Shown one piece after another: positions 35,445-45,889 of a stretch of DNA of 64,000 bases. A program made the translations under genes and the position numbers. The first letter of the stretch is position 1; each line of letters opens with the position of its first letter. Location of the stretch: the NCBI RefSeq assembly GCF_900156315.1, contig NZ_FTNI01000020.1, forward strand, positions 62,001 through 126,000. The letters run 5' to 3'. The notes under the pieces were generated by a model. That model saw nothing but the letters and a program-made list of their open reading frames with translations. It was not told the origin of the DNA and did no database searches. This stretch comes from Microbispora rosea. Lineage in GTDB: Bacteria > Actinomycetota > Actinomycetes > Streptosporangiales > Streptosporangiaceae.

Positions 35445-38400
35445 ATGCCTGGAGATCGGTGGCAGTTCTGGGTGGACCGCGGCGGGACGTTCACCGACGT
35501 CGTCGCCCGGCGCCCGGACGGGCGGCTGATGACGCGCAAACTCCTGTCGGAGAACCCGGCGCGCTACTCCGACGCGGCGGTGGCGGGCATCCGCGCCCTG
35601 CTGGACGTCCCCGCGGGCGAGCCGATCCCGGTCGAGCGGATCGAGTCGGTGCGGATGGGCACCACGGTCGCCACCAACGCCCTGCTGGAACGCCGCGGCG
35701 AGCGGACGGCGCTGGTCATCACCAAGGGGTTCGGCGACGCGCTGCGCATCGGATACCAGGACCGCCCGCGTATCTTCGAGCGGCGGATCGTGCTGCCGGA
35801 GATGCTGTACGAGCGTGTGGCCGAGGTGGACGAGCGGATCACCGCCGACGGCACCGTGATCCGGCCGCCCGACCTCGAAGGGCTCGCGCCGCGGTTGCGG
35901 CGGCTGCGCGAGGAGGGCGTCCGGGCGGTCGCGGTGGTCTGCCTGCACAGCCACCTGCACCCGGCGCACGAACGCGCGATCGGGAGCCTGGCCAGGAGCG
36001 CGGGCTTCGCCCAGGTGTCCTGCTCCAGCGAGGTCAGCCCGCTGATGAAGCTGGTGCCGCGCGGGGACACCACCGTGGCCGACGCCTACCTTTCTCCCGT
36101 CCTGCGCCGGTACGTCGAGGCGGTGGCCCGGCAACTGCCCGGCGTACGGCTGATGTTCCTGCAGTCGAACGGCGGGCTGGCGGAGGCCGGGCACTTCCGC
36201 GGCAAGGACGCGATCCTGTCCGGCCCGGCCGGGGGCGTCGTGGGCATGGCGAGCATGTCCCGGCTGGCCGGATTCGACAAGGTGATCGGCTTCGACATGG
36301 GCGGCACCTCGACCGACGTGTCCCATTACGCGGGTGCGTACGAGCGGGTCGTCCGGACCCAGGTGGCCGGCGTACGGCTGTCCGCGCCGATGATCGCCGT
36401 CCACACGGTGGCGGCGGGCGGCGGGTCCGTCCTGCGTTTCGACGGCGGGCGCTACCGGGTCGGCCCGGACTCCGCGGGAGCCGACCCCGGCCCGGCCTGC
36501 TACCGCAACGGCGGGCCGCTGTGCCTCACCGACGCCAACGTGATGCTCGGTCGCATCCAGCCCGGTCACTTCCCCGCGGTCTTCGGCCCGGACGGCGACC
36601 TGCCGCTGGACGCGGACGAGGTGCGGCGGCGGTTCGCGGAGACGGCCGCGGGCATCCGCGGGCGGACCGGCGACGAGCGCGACCCCGAGCAGGTCGCCGA
36701 GGGCTACCTGCGGGTCGCGGTCGAGAACATCGCCAACGCGATCAAGCAGATCTCCGTGCGGAAGGGCCGCGACGTCACCGAGTACGCCCTCACCACGTTC
36801 GGCGGGGCCGGAGGGCAGCACGCCTGCGCGGTGGCCGACGCGCTCGGCATCCGCACCGTGCTGGTGCCCCCGATGGCGGGCGTGCTGTCCGCCCTGGGCA
36901 TCGGGCTGGCCGACACGACCGTGCTGCGGGAGCAGTCGGTCGAGGCCCGGCTGGAGCCCGCCACGACGCGGCGCCTGACCGGCCTCGCAGACGGACTGGA
37001 GGCGGCGGCGCGCCGCACCCTGCTGGATGAGGGGGTGTCGGACGAGGGGGTGGCGGACGCGCGGATCCGGGTGAGCAGGCGGGTGCGGCTGCGCTACGAC
37101 GGCACCGACACGCCGCTGCAGGTGGACCTGGCCGCGACGGACGCGATGGTGACGGCGTTCGAGGCCGCCCACCTGCGGACCTACTCCTTCCTCATGGACC
37201 GGCCGCTGGTCGCGGAGGCGGTCTCCGTCGAGGCGGTGGGCCTGACCGAGCGGCCCGGCCTCCCGGACCTCGCCGCCGGACCCGCTTCCGGGCCCGCCGC
37301 CGGACGCGCTTCCGGACCCGGCGCAGGGACGCGGACGGCGACCACCGTGCGGATGTACACCCGTGGCGCGTGGCGCGAGGTGCCGCTCCACCGGCGGGAA
37401 CTGCTGCGCCCCGGCGACACGTTCGGCGGCCCGGCGATCGTGGCCGAGGCGGACGCGACCACCGTCGTCGACGACGGCTGGCGGGCCCGGGTGACGCCGT
37501 ACGGGCACCTGCTCCTGGAACGGGACCGGGCACGCCCCCGCGCCACGGGCGTGGGCACCGCGGCCGACCCCGTGATGCTGGAGGTCTTCAACAACCTCTT
37601 CATGTCCGTCGCCGAGCAGATGGGCGCCCGGCTGGAGGCCACCGCGCAGTCGGTGAACATCCGGGAGCGGCTCGACTTCTCCTGCGCCCTGTTCGACCCG
37701 GGCGGCGATCTCATCGCCAACGCGCCACACATCCCGGTGCACCTCGGGTCGATGGGCGCGAGCGTCAAGGAGGTGATCCGCCGCCGGGGCGGCGGGATGC
37801 GGCCCGGCGACGTGTACGCGATCAACGATCCCTACCACGGCGGCACCCACCTGCCGGACATCACGGTCGTCACCCCCGTCTTCGACGACGCGGGCCGGGA
37901 GATCCTGTTCTTCGTGGCCTCCCGCGGCCACCACGCGGAGATCGGCGGGCTGACGCCCGGCTCGATGCCCGCCGGGAGCAGGAGCGTGCACGAGGAGGGC
38001 GTGCTGTTCGACTGCCGGCTGCTGGCGGACCGCGACGGCCTGCGCGAGAAGGAGACGCGGCGGCTGCTCACCGAGGGGCCGTACCCGTCCAGGGACCCCG
38101 CGACCAACCTGGCCGACCTGCGCGCGCAGATCGCCGCGAACGCCAAGGGCGTCGAGGAGGTCGGCGCGATGATCGGCCACTTCGGCCTCGACGTCGTGCG
38201 GGCCTACATGGGGCACGTGCAGGACAACGCCGAGAGCGCGGTCCGCGCGGTCGTCGACGCCCTCGGCGAGGGGAGCTGCCGCTACGAGACGGACTCCGGC
38301 GCCGTGATCTCGGTGCGGGTCTCGGTGGACCGCGCCCGCCGCGCCGCGACGATCGACTTCACCGGCACCTCGCCCCAGCTCGACACCAACCTCAACGCGC

Positions 38401-39116
38401 CGTCCGCCGTGGTCACCGCCGCCGTGCTGTACGTCTTCCGCACCCTGGTGGCCGACGAGATCCCGCTCAACGACGGCTGCCTGCGGCCCCTGCGGATCGT
38501 CGTGCCCGAGGGGTCGATGCTGGCCCCTGCGTACCCCGCGGCCGTGGTCGCCGGCAACGTCGAGACCTCGCAGGCGATCACCGGGGCGATCTACGCCGCG
38601 CTGGGCGTCCAGGCCGAGGGGTCGGGGACGATGAACAACGTCAGCTTCGGCGACGAACGGCGCCAGTACTACGAGACCGTCGCCTCGGGGTCCGGGGCGG
38701 GAGACGGGTTCGACGGGACGGCGGTGGTGCAGACCCACATGACGAACTCCCGGCTGACCGATCCCGAGGTGCTGGAATGGCGGTTCCCCGTGTTGCTGGA
38801 GGAGTTCGCCGTCCGGCGCGGCAGCGGCGGCGCCGGACGGTGGCGCGGCGGGGACGGGGCCGTGCGCCGCATCCGGTTCCGCGAGCCGATGACGGTCAGC
38901 GTGCTGTCCGGCCACCGGCGCGTGCCGCCGTACGGCATGGCCGGCGGCGCCCCCGGCGCACTGGGCCTCAACCGGGTGCGGCGCGCGGACGGAGTCGTCG
39001 TCCACCTGGCGGGATGCGACTCGGTGCGCGTCGAGCCGGGTGACGTGCTGGAGATCGAGACACCGGGCGGCGGGGGATACGGGCCCCCGACGGGCTCTGG
39101 TCGGGGCTCTGGTTGA
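35445..39116 (+). CDS. Fused HyuA-HyuB hydantoinase/5-oxoprolinase (ATP-hydrolysing)
   Basis: The 1,223-residue protein joins both subunits. The HyuA part (1 to ~690) has RGGTFTDVV at the start, [14 protein letters not shown], and the ASKHA-type phosphate motif [12 protein letters not shown]. The HyuB part (~700-1,223) has [29 protein letters not shown] and GNVETSQAI. Single-chain forms occur in eukaryotic 5-oxoprolinase and some bacterial enzymes; they open 5-oxoproline or hydantoins using ATP. ATG 35445 follows GGAGGGG. A short Pro/Ala/Ser/Gly-rich insert (~610-630) marks the linker. Substrate not determined. Confidence 0.93.
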   Translation: MPGDRWQFWVDRGGTFTDVVARRPDGRLMTRKLLSENPARYSDAAVAGIRALLDVPAGEPIPVERIESVRMGTTVATNALLERRGERTALVITKGFGDALRIGYQDRPRIFERRIVLPEMLYERVAEVDERITADGTVIRPPDLEGLAPRLRRLREEGVRAVAVVCLHSHLHPAHERAIGSLARSAGFAQVSCSSEVSPLMKLVPRGDTTVADAYLSPVLRRYVEAVARQLPGVRLMFLQSNGGLAEAGHFRGKDAILSGPAGGVVGMASMSRLAGFDKVIGFDMGGTSTDVSHYAGAYERVVRTQVAGVRLSAPMIAVHTVAAGGGSVLRFDGGRYRVGPDSAGADPGPACYRNGGPLCLTDANVMLGRIQPGHFPAVFGPDGDLPLDADEVRRRFAETAAGIRGRTGDERDPEQVAEGYLRVAVENIANAIKQISVRKGRDVTEYALTTFGGAGGQHACAVADALGIRTVLVPPMAGVLSALGIGLADTTVLREQSVEARLEPATTRRLTGLADGLEAAARRTLLDEGVSDEGVADARIRVSRRVRLRYDGTDTPLQVDLAATDAMVTAFEAAHLRTYSFLMDRPLVAEAVSVEAVGLTERPGLPDLAAGPASGPAAGRASGPGAGTRTATTVRMYTRGAWREVPLHRRELLRPGDTFGGPAIVAEADATTVVDDGWRARVTPYGHLLLERDRARPRATGVGTAADPVMLEVFNNLFMSVAEQMGARLEATAQSVNIRERLDFSCALFDPGGDLIANAPHIPVHLGSMGASVKEVIRRRGGGMRPGDVYAINDPYHGGTHLPDITVVTPVFDDAGREILFFVASRGHHAEIGGLTPGSMPAGSRSVHEEGVLFDCRLLADRDGLREKETRRLLTEGPYPSRDPATNLADLRAQIAANAKGVEEVGAMIGHFGLDVVRAYMGHVQDNAESAVRAVVDALGEGSCRYETDSGAVISVRVSVDRARRAATIDFTGTSPQLDTNLNAPSAVVTAAVLYVFRTLVADEIPLNDGCLRPLRIVVPEGSMLAPAYPAAVVAGNVETSQAITGAIYAALGVQAEGSGTMNNVSFGDERRQYYETVASGSGAGDGFDGTAVVQTHMTNSRLTDPEVLEWRFPVLLEEFAVRRGSGGAGRWRGGDGAVRRIRFREPMTVSVLSGHRRVPPYGMAGGAPGALGLNRVRRADGVVVHLAGCDSVRVEPGDVLEIETPGGGGYGPPTGSGRGSG

Positions 39117-39131
39117 GCCTCCCGTTGGGCT

Positions 39132-39165
39132 CCGCCCTCCTCGGCCTTCGCGGCGAGGAGGGCGG
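39132..39165. terminator. Hairpin between convergent hydantoinase and glycosidase genes
   Basis: CCGCCCTCCTCG (39132-39143) pairs with CGAGGAGGGCGG (39154-39165) across a 10-nt loop, 16 bp after the hydantoinase stop. It probably terminates the plus-strand transcript. Confidence 0.75.
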
Positions 39166-39324
39166 GCTTCCAGCGGTTTCGCCGTTACCACACCGGGCGG
39201 CTTTTTCTGGCGATGAGCCGCGGGGTTCCGCACCTGACACGGCAGGCGCTTGCTCAGGAGTCTCTCACCCGGCCCTCACGTCCGGGTGCAAGCCGACTCC
39301 ATGATCGAGCCAAGAAAGCGCCGG

Positions 39325-41397
39325 TCACAGCGTCGAGCAGACCGTGCCGTCCAGGCGGAACACGGTGGGAGAGGGGTAGGCCCCCTCGTTGGCGCCGACG
39401 AACCCGACGGTGATCGAACCACCCGCCGGGATCGTCGGTGCCTGCTGCCCTGCCTGCTCACCGGGGACGACCCGCACGTCCTGACCCTCGGACGTCCACG
39501 TGCCGCCCCACCCGCCGGAGACCCGCTCCCCGGCGACCGGGAACCGGAACGTCAGTGCCCAGCCGGTGAGGTCCGCGGTGCTCCGGTTGGTGACGGTCAC
39601 CTCGGCGGTGAAGCCCCGCCCCCAGCCCTGCGTCACCCGGTAGCGGACCGCGCAGGTGCTGTCCGGCGGCGTGGGGGCGGTGAAGGTCACCGGCGCCGAC
39701 GGCCGCGACAGCCGCCCGGCCCGATCCCTGGCCAGCACGTTGACGGTGTAGGAGGCGCCGGGCTCCAGGCCGCGCAGCGTCAGCGAGGTGCCCCGGGTGG
39801 TGCCCAGCAGGACGGTGTCCGTGCCCGTCTGCCGGTACACCTCATAGCCGTCCGCCCGTGGCCCGGCGGACGGCCAGCTCACGGTGACAGCGCCGGGGAC
39901 GCCGCCCGCGTCGCCGCGTGCCGTCGGCGTGCCCGGGGCCGGCGCGGGCTTCGGGCCCTTCGCCGCCCGCACGGTCATCGTCGTGATCGAGTACGGCGGG
40001 AGCGTCCGGATGTACGGGTCGCCCTGCTCGGCCCGGACGATCCCGGTGGCCCCCCTCGTGAAGGTGTACGTCACCGGGCTCCGGCCGGAGGGCGTGAACC
40101 CGGTGTAGCGGAGCCGTACGGGATAGGCGGTGGCCGGATCCTTGTTGATCATCACGACGGCCAGGTCGCCGCCGACCTGCCGTACGGCGTGCACGGCCAC
40201 CTCCGGCCGGCTGGAGCCGGCCCTGACCAGGCTGTCTCCCGGCCCGGCGGCCGTCTGCAGGATCTCGATGCCGTGGTAGGCGGGAAACGGCGTGTTGAGC
40301 GGCGGCTCGCAGACGCCGTCGGCGCACTGGCCGAGCGACAGGAAGCCGATGTCCTGGAAGTCGGTCTCGCCGTCGATCGTGGAGACCCTCTCCAGCGCGT
40401 TGTGGGTGTCGAACCAGTCCACGGTGAAGACGCCGTTCTCCAGCGCGGTCAGGTAGGTGTCGGCGGCGAACAGCCCGGCCGCGTGGGTGTCGCGCCCGAT
40501 GTTGGAGGCGACCTCGGTCAGCGCGAGCGGGACCTCGCGCCCGCCCAGGGCGGCGACGTCGGCCCGCACCTGGGCCAGCATCTCGGCGAGGCCGGGCGGA
40601 GAGGCCAGCAGCGCGGCGACGTCGCCGCTGGTGTCCGGGATGCTCGTGCCCGGATACCAGTGCACGGTGAAGAAATCGATCTCGGACGCCACCACCGGGA
40701 TGACCGTGTGGTTCCAGTTCGCCGCGTCGCCTGCGGCGACCACGCCGTCCGGCCAGCTCCCGGGGATCGTGAGCACCGCCCCGATCTTGATCGTGGGATC
40801 GACGGCCTTCATCGCGCGGACGAACTCCAGCGTGGTGCGGGCGTACGCCGCGGGGCTCTTGTCCGGGTGGTCGTCGGCCTCCCAGGTGGCCCCGTAGTAG
40901 CCGTTGCCGTAGAGCTCGTTGCCGATCTCCCAGTACTTCACGCCGTACTTCTTGGTCACGTTGGCGTACCGGACCCACCCGGCGGCCTCCTCGGGCGTCC
41001 CCGTGCCGTAGTTTGCGATCACCACGGCCTGCGCGCCTGCCGCCCTGACCGTGCCCATGAACCGGTCGAACCCCGTGCCCGGGGCCACGGTCCCGCCCGG
41101 CGCCGTGTGGGTCTCCCAGTGGTAGAGGTCGCCGTACGACCCGCCGGGATAGCGCACTGCGGCGATGTGCGCCCGCTTGTACAGCCGCGCCACCTCCGGG
41201 TCGTTCATGTGCGGGTCCCAGACGGCGGCGTTGGCGCCGTACGCCGCCTCGTGGACGGTGCCGAGCCCGGCGTGCGCATCGACCGAGATCTCGACGGCGC
41301 CGCCCTGCGAGGGCGCCGGACTCTGGGCGGGGTCCGCCGCCGCGAGCAGGGAGGCGGCCAGGACCGCGGCGAGCGGGAGGGCCAGGGCTCTGCGCAT
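39325..41397 (-). CDS. Secreted GH51-like alpha-L-arabinofuranosidase with FN3 and CBM2
   Basis: The 690-residue protein has a signal peptide (1-~25), a TIM-barrel glycosidase domain (YWEIGNELYGNGYY supplies the acid/base in NE; PLALTEVASNIG the probable nucleophile Glu), a beta domain (~360-460), a fibronectin type III domain (~480-570; DGYEVYRQTG), and a C-terminal CBM2 (CAVRYRVTQGWGRGFTAEVTV ... NEGAYPSPTVFRLDGTVC). CBM2 binds cellulose or xylan, so arabinoxylan debranching is likely. ATG 41397 has CGGAG 6 nt upstream. Confidence 0.88.
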   Translation of the reverse strand: MRRALALPLAAVLAASLLAAADPAQSPAPSQGGAVEISVDAHAGLGTVHEAAYGANAAVWDPHMNDPEVARLYKRAHIAAVRYPGGSYGDLYHWETHTAPGGTVAPGTGFDRFMGTVRAAGAQAVVIANYGTGTPEEAAGWVRYANVTKKYGVKYWEIGNELYGNGYYGATWEADDHPDKSPAAYARTTLEFVRAMKAVDPTIKIGAVLTIPGSWPDGVVAAGDAANWNHTVIPVVASEIDFFTVHWYPGTSIPDTSGDVAALLASPPGLAEMLAQVRADVAALGGREVPLALTEVASNIGRDTHAAGLFAADTYLTALENGVFTVDWFDTHNALERVSTIDGETDFQDIGFLSLGQCADGVCEPPLNTPFPAYHGIEILQTAAGPGDSLVRAGSSRPEVAVHAVRQVGGDLAVVMINKDPATAYPVRLRYTGFTPSGRSPVTYTFTRGATGIVRAEQGDPYIRTLPPYSITTMTVRAAKGPKPAPAPGTPTARGDAGGVPGAVTVSWPSAGPRADGYEVYRQTGTDTVLLGTTRGTSLTLRGLEPGASYTVNVLARDRAGRLSRPSAPVTFTAPTPPDSTCAVRYRVTQGWGRGFTAEVTVTNRSTADLTGWALTFRFPVAGERVSGGWGGTWTSEGQDVRVVPGEQAGQQAPTIPAGGSITVGFVGANEGAYPSPTVFRLDGTVCSTL

Positions 41398-41514
41398 CGA
41401 TCGCTCCGGGGGCGAAGGGGGACCGGTTCGTGGAGTCAGGCCCCGACGATCACCCGCGGCGATGTCCCGGTCAAGCGCCCGGGACATCGCCCCTGATCGG
41501 TACGCGTGGTTCTT

Positions 41515-41994
41515 TCATCGGCGGTCGCCCGTCGTGCCCTCGGGCAGCGTGTCGGCGAGGTACGCGCCGAGGTCGGGCCGGTCGGGGGCGAGCATGTGCC
41601 GCACCCACGCGTCGCGTTCGTGCAGGATCGGCGGCAGCTCCCAGACGCAGCCGATGAGCGGGCGTTCCAGCCGGACGAAGTGGGTGGGATCCCGGTCGGG
41701 GCACCCGAGCACCGGCTGACCGGCCACCGCGTTGCCGTTGTGCAGGGCGTTGTCCCAGGCCCAGGTGTAGGCGTTGATGTAGGCCCCGTCGTCCCCGCCC
41801 CTGTGAAGGACGACGAAGGCGGCCGGGGGCGTGCCGTCCGGATCCGGCAACAGCTCGGGCAGGACGGCGTACGCCGCCTTCTCGACCTCCGGGTCGATGC
41901 CGGCCGGGTCTGCCGTGACGTGGTAGCGCTTGACGTGGTAGCCGCTCACCTTGATCGGGGGCGGCACGAAGAGCAGTTTCTCCGCGAAAGCCAT
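41515..41994 (-). CDS. Conserved hypothetical protein, divergent partner of a WYL regulator
   Basis: The 159-residue soluble protein (MAFAEKLLFVPPPIKVSGYH; later ACC-like AYINAYTWAWDNALHNGN and DPTHFVRLERPLIGCVWELPPI) has the look of small conserved actinobacterial proteins encoded opposite a WYL/DeoR regulator. No catalytic motif is recognised. The start at 41994 lacks a Shine-Dalgarno and may be leaderless. Likely controlled by the adjacent regulator. Confidence 0.75.
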   Translation of the reverse strand: MAFAEKLLFVPPPIKVSGYHVKRYHVTADPAGIDPEVEKAAYAVLPELLPDPDGTPPAAFVVLHRGGDDGAYINAYTWAWDNALHNGNAVAGQPVLGCPDRDPTHFVRLERPLIGCVWELPPILHERDAWVRHMLAPDRPDLGAYLADTLPEGTTGDRR

Positions 41995-42058
41995 GCCGGG
42001 AACGGTAGGGCCGCTTCACTGACACCTTCCGGCAGTGGAATCGTGCGATGGTGACATC

Positions 42059-43120
42059 GTGCGCGCGTCCCGGCTCCTGTCGATCCTCCTGCTGCTGCAG
42101 TCGCGCGGCCGGTTGACGGCCCGGCAGCTCGCCGGCGAGCTGGAGGTCAGCGTCCGCACGATTTACCGGGACGTCGAGTCCCTGCACGCCGCCGGCATCC
42201 CGTTGTACGGCGAGGCCGGGCACGAGGGCGGCTACCGGCTGATGGACGGTTTCCGCACCCGGCTCACCGGCCTGACCGAGCGGGAGGCCGCGGCGCTGTC
42301 CCTGGCCGGGCTGCCGGGACCGGCCGCCGATCTCGGCCTCGGCGCGCTGCTGGCCGCGGCGGAGCTGAAGATCGAGGCCGCGCTCCCGGCCGGTCTGCGG
42401 GAGGAGGCGCGGCGGGTGCGGGCGCACTTCCTCCTCGACGCGCCCGGCTGGTACTACGACGGCGACCGGTCGCCGTACCTGCCGGAGATCGCAGAGGCCG
42501 TCTGGACCACCCGGGTCGTCCACGTCCGCTACCGCCGCTGGGCGGAGCCCTGCGAGGTCGAGCGGAGGCTGGAGCCGTACGGGCTGGTCCTGAAGGCGGG
42601 GAAGTGGTATCTCGTGGCGCGGTGCGACGGAGCGCTGCGCACCTACCGGGTCGGCCAGATCCTCGCCCTCACGGTGACCGATGAGACGTTCGAGCGCCCC
42701 GAGGGCTTCGACCTGGAGCGACACTGGCGCGAGCATCTGGCCGGCTTCCGCTCACGGCTGCTGCGGGGGCACGCGGTGGTCCGGCTGTCGCCGCGGGGCC
42801 GGGAGCGGCTTGGAGAGGTCATGAGCTCGGCCGTCGCCGGGGCGGTGGACGAGACGGCGGGCCCGCCGGACGAGCGGGGCTGGGTCGCGGCGACGGTGCC
42901 CATCGAGTCGGTGACGCACGCGCGGACGGAGTTCCTCAAGCTCGGGGCCGAGGTGGAGGTACTGGAACCGGCCGAGCTGCGGCGCGAGATGGCGGCGACC
43001 GCGCACGCTCTCGCGGCCCTCTATCCGCCTGCTTCGCGGCCTGCTTCGCCCCCTGCGCAGGGGCCTGCTTCGGGGCCTGCGCAGGGGTCGGCTGCGGGGT
43101 CGCCTTCGCGGCTGCCGTAG
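42059..43120 (+). CDS. WYL-domain helix-turn-helix regulator
   Basis: The 353-residue protein has an N-terminal HTH_11 ([28 protein letters not shown] ... [10 protein letters not shown]) and a central WYL domain ([33 protein letters not shown]), followed by a WCX-type region. WYL domains sense nucleic acids or small ligands. GTG 42059 matches the usual RASRLL start; GTG 42035 is an alternative 8 codons upstream. The last ~30 residues are a low-complexity Pro/Ala/Ser/Gln/Gly tail from a GC repeat. It faces away from the 41515-41994 gene, 64 bp apart. Confidence 0.9.
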   Translation: MRASRLLSILLLLQSRGRLTARQLAGELEVSVRTIYRDVESLHAAGIPLYGEAGHEGGYRLMDGFRTRLTGLTEREAAALSLAGLPGPAADLGLGALLAAAELKIEAALPAGLREEARRVRAHFLLDAPGWYYDGDRSPYLPEIAEAVWTTRVVHVRYRRWAEPCEVERRLEPYGLVLKAGKWYLVARCDGALRTYRVGQILALTVTDETFERPEGFDLERHWREHLAGFRSRLLRGHAVVRLSPRGRERLGEVMSSAVAGAVDETAGPPDERGWVAATVPIESVTHARTEFLKLGAEVEVLEPAELRREMAATAHALAALYPPASRPASPPAQGPASGPAQGSAAGSPSRLP

Positions 43121-43262
43121 CGGCGCCGAGGAAAAAGCGGCCGTAATTCCGGCGGGTCCGATAAAAGGTGATACCAACTCGGCGAGTGCCCTGACAGCGT
43201 GCGGCCCGAGTTCTATCCTTGACGGCGTCACTGACAAGATTCTCGCGATTGCGGGAGAAAAA

Positions 43263-44780
43263 GTGCCCAAGACCACGCGTACGCCGCGAAGGGAGAAAGC
43301 GCGAAGCGAGGGCGCGCGAGTGGACGGGCTTCGTGATCCGGATGTCGAGACCTTCGTCGGCGCGGTGGGGACGCGCATCCGCGCGGACGCCGAGACGGTC
43401 GGAGTCGGCCTCCGGACTCTGGAGATCCAGGTAAGACTGCACCTGCCCCGGTTGAGCAGGCCGGCCATCGCCGGCTGGTCTCCGGACAAGGTGTACGAGG
43501 AGATACGGCTGCAGGCCGTCGTCCGGGCGGCCCAGGTGCGCCAGTCGGCGGAGGACGCCGCCCACCAGGCGCACGCCTCCGTCCTCCTCAATGTGCACAA
43601 GGCGCACCGGGACCTGAGCCTGTCGTTCGGCGACGGCTACCGCACCCGCCTGCGCTTCGCCGAGGTCAGGCCGAGCGCCGGCCATCTGGTGCAGTCGAGA
43701 CTGCACTACCTCCACAGCGAGAGGGCCGACACCGTCGCCCAGTTCGGGCTCTTCCTGCCGGGCGCGACGATGCCGATCACGTACGCCGCCTTCTCACGAT
43801 GCGACCGCCAGTACGTCCTGGACGCGCTCACCGGGCACGGGCTGGACGTGAATCCGGACCGGATAATGGTCCTGACAAGAATGCACGGGCTGGCGGGAAT
43901 TCCGGCGAACCTCATGAGCCTGACGATCGCCCGCGCGGTCCGGGAGATCAGGGCGGAAAACGCCGGGGATTATGTCATCACGGCATACAATCCGATGCTC
44001 GGTTTCGACGGCGCCTCATTCCTCGCATCGGGCTTCAAACCGATCGCCCTGTCGCCCGTGGCATATCGCTACGACGACAAAGGCCTTTTCCAGACCCGCC
44101 GCATGTCCGGAGAGTCGGTGCCGCAGCTCCTGGACACCCCGGACAACGTGCTCATGGTCCTCGGCGTCACTTCGGCCGCGAAGCGGAACGCCGGAGGGAT
44201 CGGGGGCCTGATCAGGGTGTCGATCCGGGCCCACTCGGGCGGTGACCACGTGAGACCCCTCAAGGCGGACTTCGCCTCGCCGGAGTGGAGGGACCGCCTG
44301 CTCGGCTACCGCCGGATGCTGGAGCCCACCTGGTCGGACCGCACGGTCCATCCGCGCTATCAGGAGTCGCCGGTCGCCGCGGGCGACCCCCGGGGCCAGT
44401 GCGGGGTCACCTCCGTCTGGCTCGCCCGCAGGCTCCGCACCGACCTGCTGCTCGAACCCGTCTACTGCTACGGCCGGCTGCGGGTCGGCCGCGACGACGG
44501 CCGTGACGACGCCGAGGACGTGAGCCACCACTGCTGGGTCGAGATCGGCCCGGCCCACGACCCCCGGCGGTTCGTCATCGACCTGACCGGCGACCAGTCG
44601 GACGGCGTACGCGAGCCGATCATCCTGGGCGAGCACCGGGCGCTGGCGGACCGGGGGCTGCGGTACGAGGCCGCGGCGAGCCTGCGCCTCGACGAACTGC
44701 CGAGGGACCGGGTGTGGCCGCGCTTCCTCGCGCTCGACGACCGCCTGCGCGATCGGGACGAGCTCCGGAGGCGGACATGA
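43263..44780 (+). CDS. Unrecognised two-domain protein: acyltransferase-like middle plus YunG-like C-terminus
   Basis: 505 residues from GTG 43263 (GGGAG 5 nt upstream). The N-terminal ~130 residues are basic and helical with no match I know. The middle (~130-300: TMPITYAAFSRCDRQYV, VLTRMHGLAGIPANLMS, ITAYNPMLGFDGASFLASGF) resembles GNAT-fold proteins of the phage Mom type. The C-terminus has Cys380 in GQCGVTS, His422/His423 in SHHCWVEIG and Asp440 in VIDLTGDQ, the Cys-His-Asp layout of YunG-like proteins. The next gene overlaps by 4 nt (ATGA), so the two products probably act together. Codon use is ordinary for the region. Function unknown; a role in DNA modification, peptide modification or defence is speculative. 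Confidence 0.75.
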   Translation: MPKTTRTPRREKARSEGARVDGLRDPDVETFVGAVGTRIRADAETVGVGLRTLEIQVRLHLPRLSRPAIAGWSPDKVYEEIRLQAVVRAAQVRQSAEDAAHQAHASVLLNVHKAHRDLSLSFGDGYRTRLRFAEVRPSAGHLVQSRLHYLHSERADTVAQFGLFLPGATMPITYAAFSRCDRQYVLDALTGHGLDVNPDRIMVLTRMHGLAGIPANLMSLTIARAVREIRAENAGDYVITAYNPMLGFDGASFLASGFKPIALSPVAYRYDDKGLFQTRRMSGESVPQLLDTPDNVLMVLGVTSAAKRNAGGIGGLIRVSIRAHSGGDHVRPLKADFASPEWRDRLLGYRRMLEPTWSDRTVHPRYQESPVAAGDPRGQCGVTSVWLARRLRTDLLLEPVYCYGRLRVGRDDGRDDAEDVSHHCWVEIGPAHDPRRFVIDLTGDQSDGVREPIILGEHRALADRGLRYEAAASLRLDELPRDRVWPRFLALDDRLRDRDELRRRT

Positions 44781-45889
44781 CCCCCCACATGGCCCCGGGC
44801 GCGACCGTGCCGCGCACGGCCGGAGTCCGGCCCTCGGTGCTGCTGCTGTCGTCCGACAGCAGGCGGCGGTACGCGGAGGACGTCCTGAGGGCGCTGGCCC
44901 TGCCCAGAGGGGCGATCATCCAGTTCCGGTACGAGACCGACTACGTGGCGGGCGCCCTGCAACAGGCGATCGCGAACGGCTCCGCCGTCGGCCGGCGGTG
45001 CCTCGTGACGTTCCTGGCCGACCGGGAGTCGCCCGAGACGGAGCCGTTCGTCGTGCCCGTGCGCTTCGCCACGGTGGTGGCGACCGCGTGCGTGGCGGAC
45101 ATGGCCGTGTTCCGGCTCCGGGTGGACGACTACGCGAACCTGGAGGAGTTCCCGCTGAGCGAAGCGGACATCAGGGCCAAGGGCGGCTGGTTCGTGGACC
45201 GGCTCGCGGAGGCCAACGGCGGGCGCTGGTATCCCGCCACCACGCGCTTCCCCGACCTCCACCTGCACGAGCGGCCGGGCGACGACCCCGACGCGTGGCT
45301 CGGGGTGGCCCGGCGGCTGGCCCGGCACCCCACCTACAGGTCCTCCTACTTCGTGCGCACCGAGGAACCGCTGCTGGGCAGGGACAGGACGGGCACGCTC
45401 GACGCCGAGGGGCGGCTGCACCTGAGTGACGGCGACTCGGTGAAGATGCGGGTCAGCTTCTACTCCGACGGCTACACGCCGGCCGCGAAACGGCTCGTGT
45501 GCGCGACCGACGGCACCTTCCTGAAGATCGCGTCCGACGACTCCTACGACGTGGCGTCGCGATACGACACGGTGGAGTTCTGGCTGCGGCCCGAGACGCT
45601 GGGCTTCGACGCGCTCGCGCGGGTCGGGATCACCCTGGCCGCGGACACCCGGGCGGGCCCGGCGCCGGGCGGCGACTCACTGACGACGAGCGCCGGATTT
45701 CCCGTGGTCGTGCGCCGCTCGCGGTCGCGTCTCCTCGCGTGGGTGTCGGCCAGCGCGGCCGGGGCCTTCCTCGTCGCCCTGCCCGCCGTGCTCGGGCCGG
45801 GCGTCCAGTTGCCGCTGAGGGTGCTGTGCGCCGTCTGCGGAGCGGCCCTGCTCGCCGTCGCGAACATCGTCATCTCCCACGCCAGGTGA
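44777..45889 (+). CDS. C-terminally membrane-anchored protein coupled to the YunG-like fusion
   Basis: The 370-residue protein has a soluble alpha/beta N-terminal part (SVLLLSSDSRRRYAEDVLRA; IIQFRYETDYVAGALQ), a beta-rich middle (VKMRVSFYSDGYTPA, FLKIASDDSYDV), and two C-terminal membrane helices (LLAWVSASAAGAFLVALPAVLG and LRVLCAVCGAALLAVANIVI). The bulk faces the cytoplasm if the hairpin is tail-anchored. ATG overlaps the preceding stop. I recognise no family. Its last 213 bp overlap, antisense, the extended 3' end of an HD-domain gene. Confidence 0.75.
   Translation: MTPHMAPGATVPRTAGVRPSVLLLSSDSRRRYAEDVLRALALPRGAIIQFRYETDYVAGALQQAIANGSAVGRRCLVTFLADRESPETEPFVVPVRFATVVATACVADMAVFRLRVDDYANLEEFPLSEADIRAKGGWFVDRLAEANGGRWYPATTRFPDLHLHERPGDDPDAWLGVARRLARHPTYRSSYFVRTEEPLLGRDRTGTLDAEGRLHLSDGDSVKMRVSFYSDGYTPAAKRLVCATDGTFLKIASDDSYDVASRYDTVEFWLRPETLGFDALARVGITLAADTRAGPAPGGDSLTTSAGFPVVVRRSRSRLLAWVSASAAGAFLVALPAVLGPGVQLPLRVLCAVCGAALLAVANIVISHAR

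Noticed and set aside
35385..39233. Minus-strand frame of about 1,280 codons opposite the hydantoinase gene
   Set aside because: No family motifs; mirrors the third-position GC of the real gene on the other strand.
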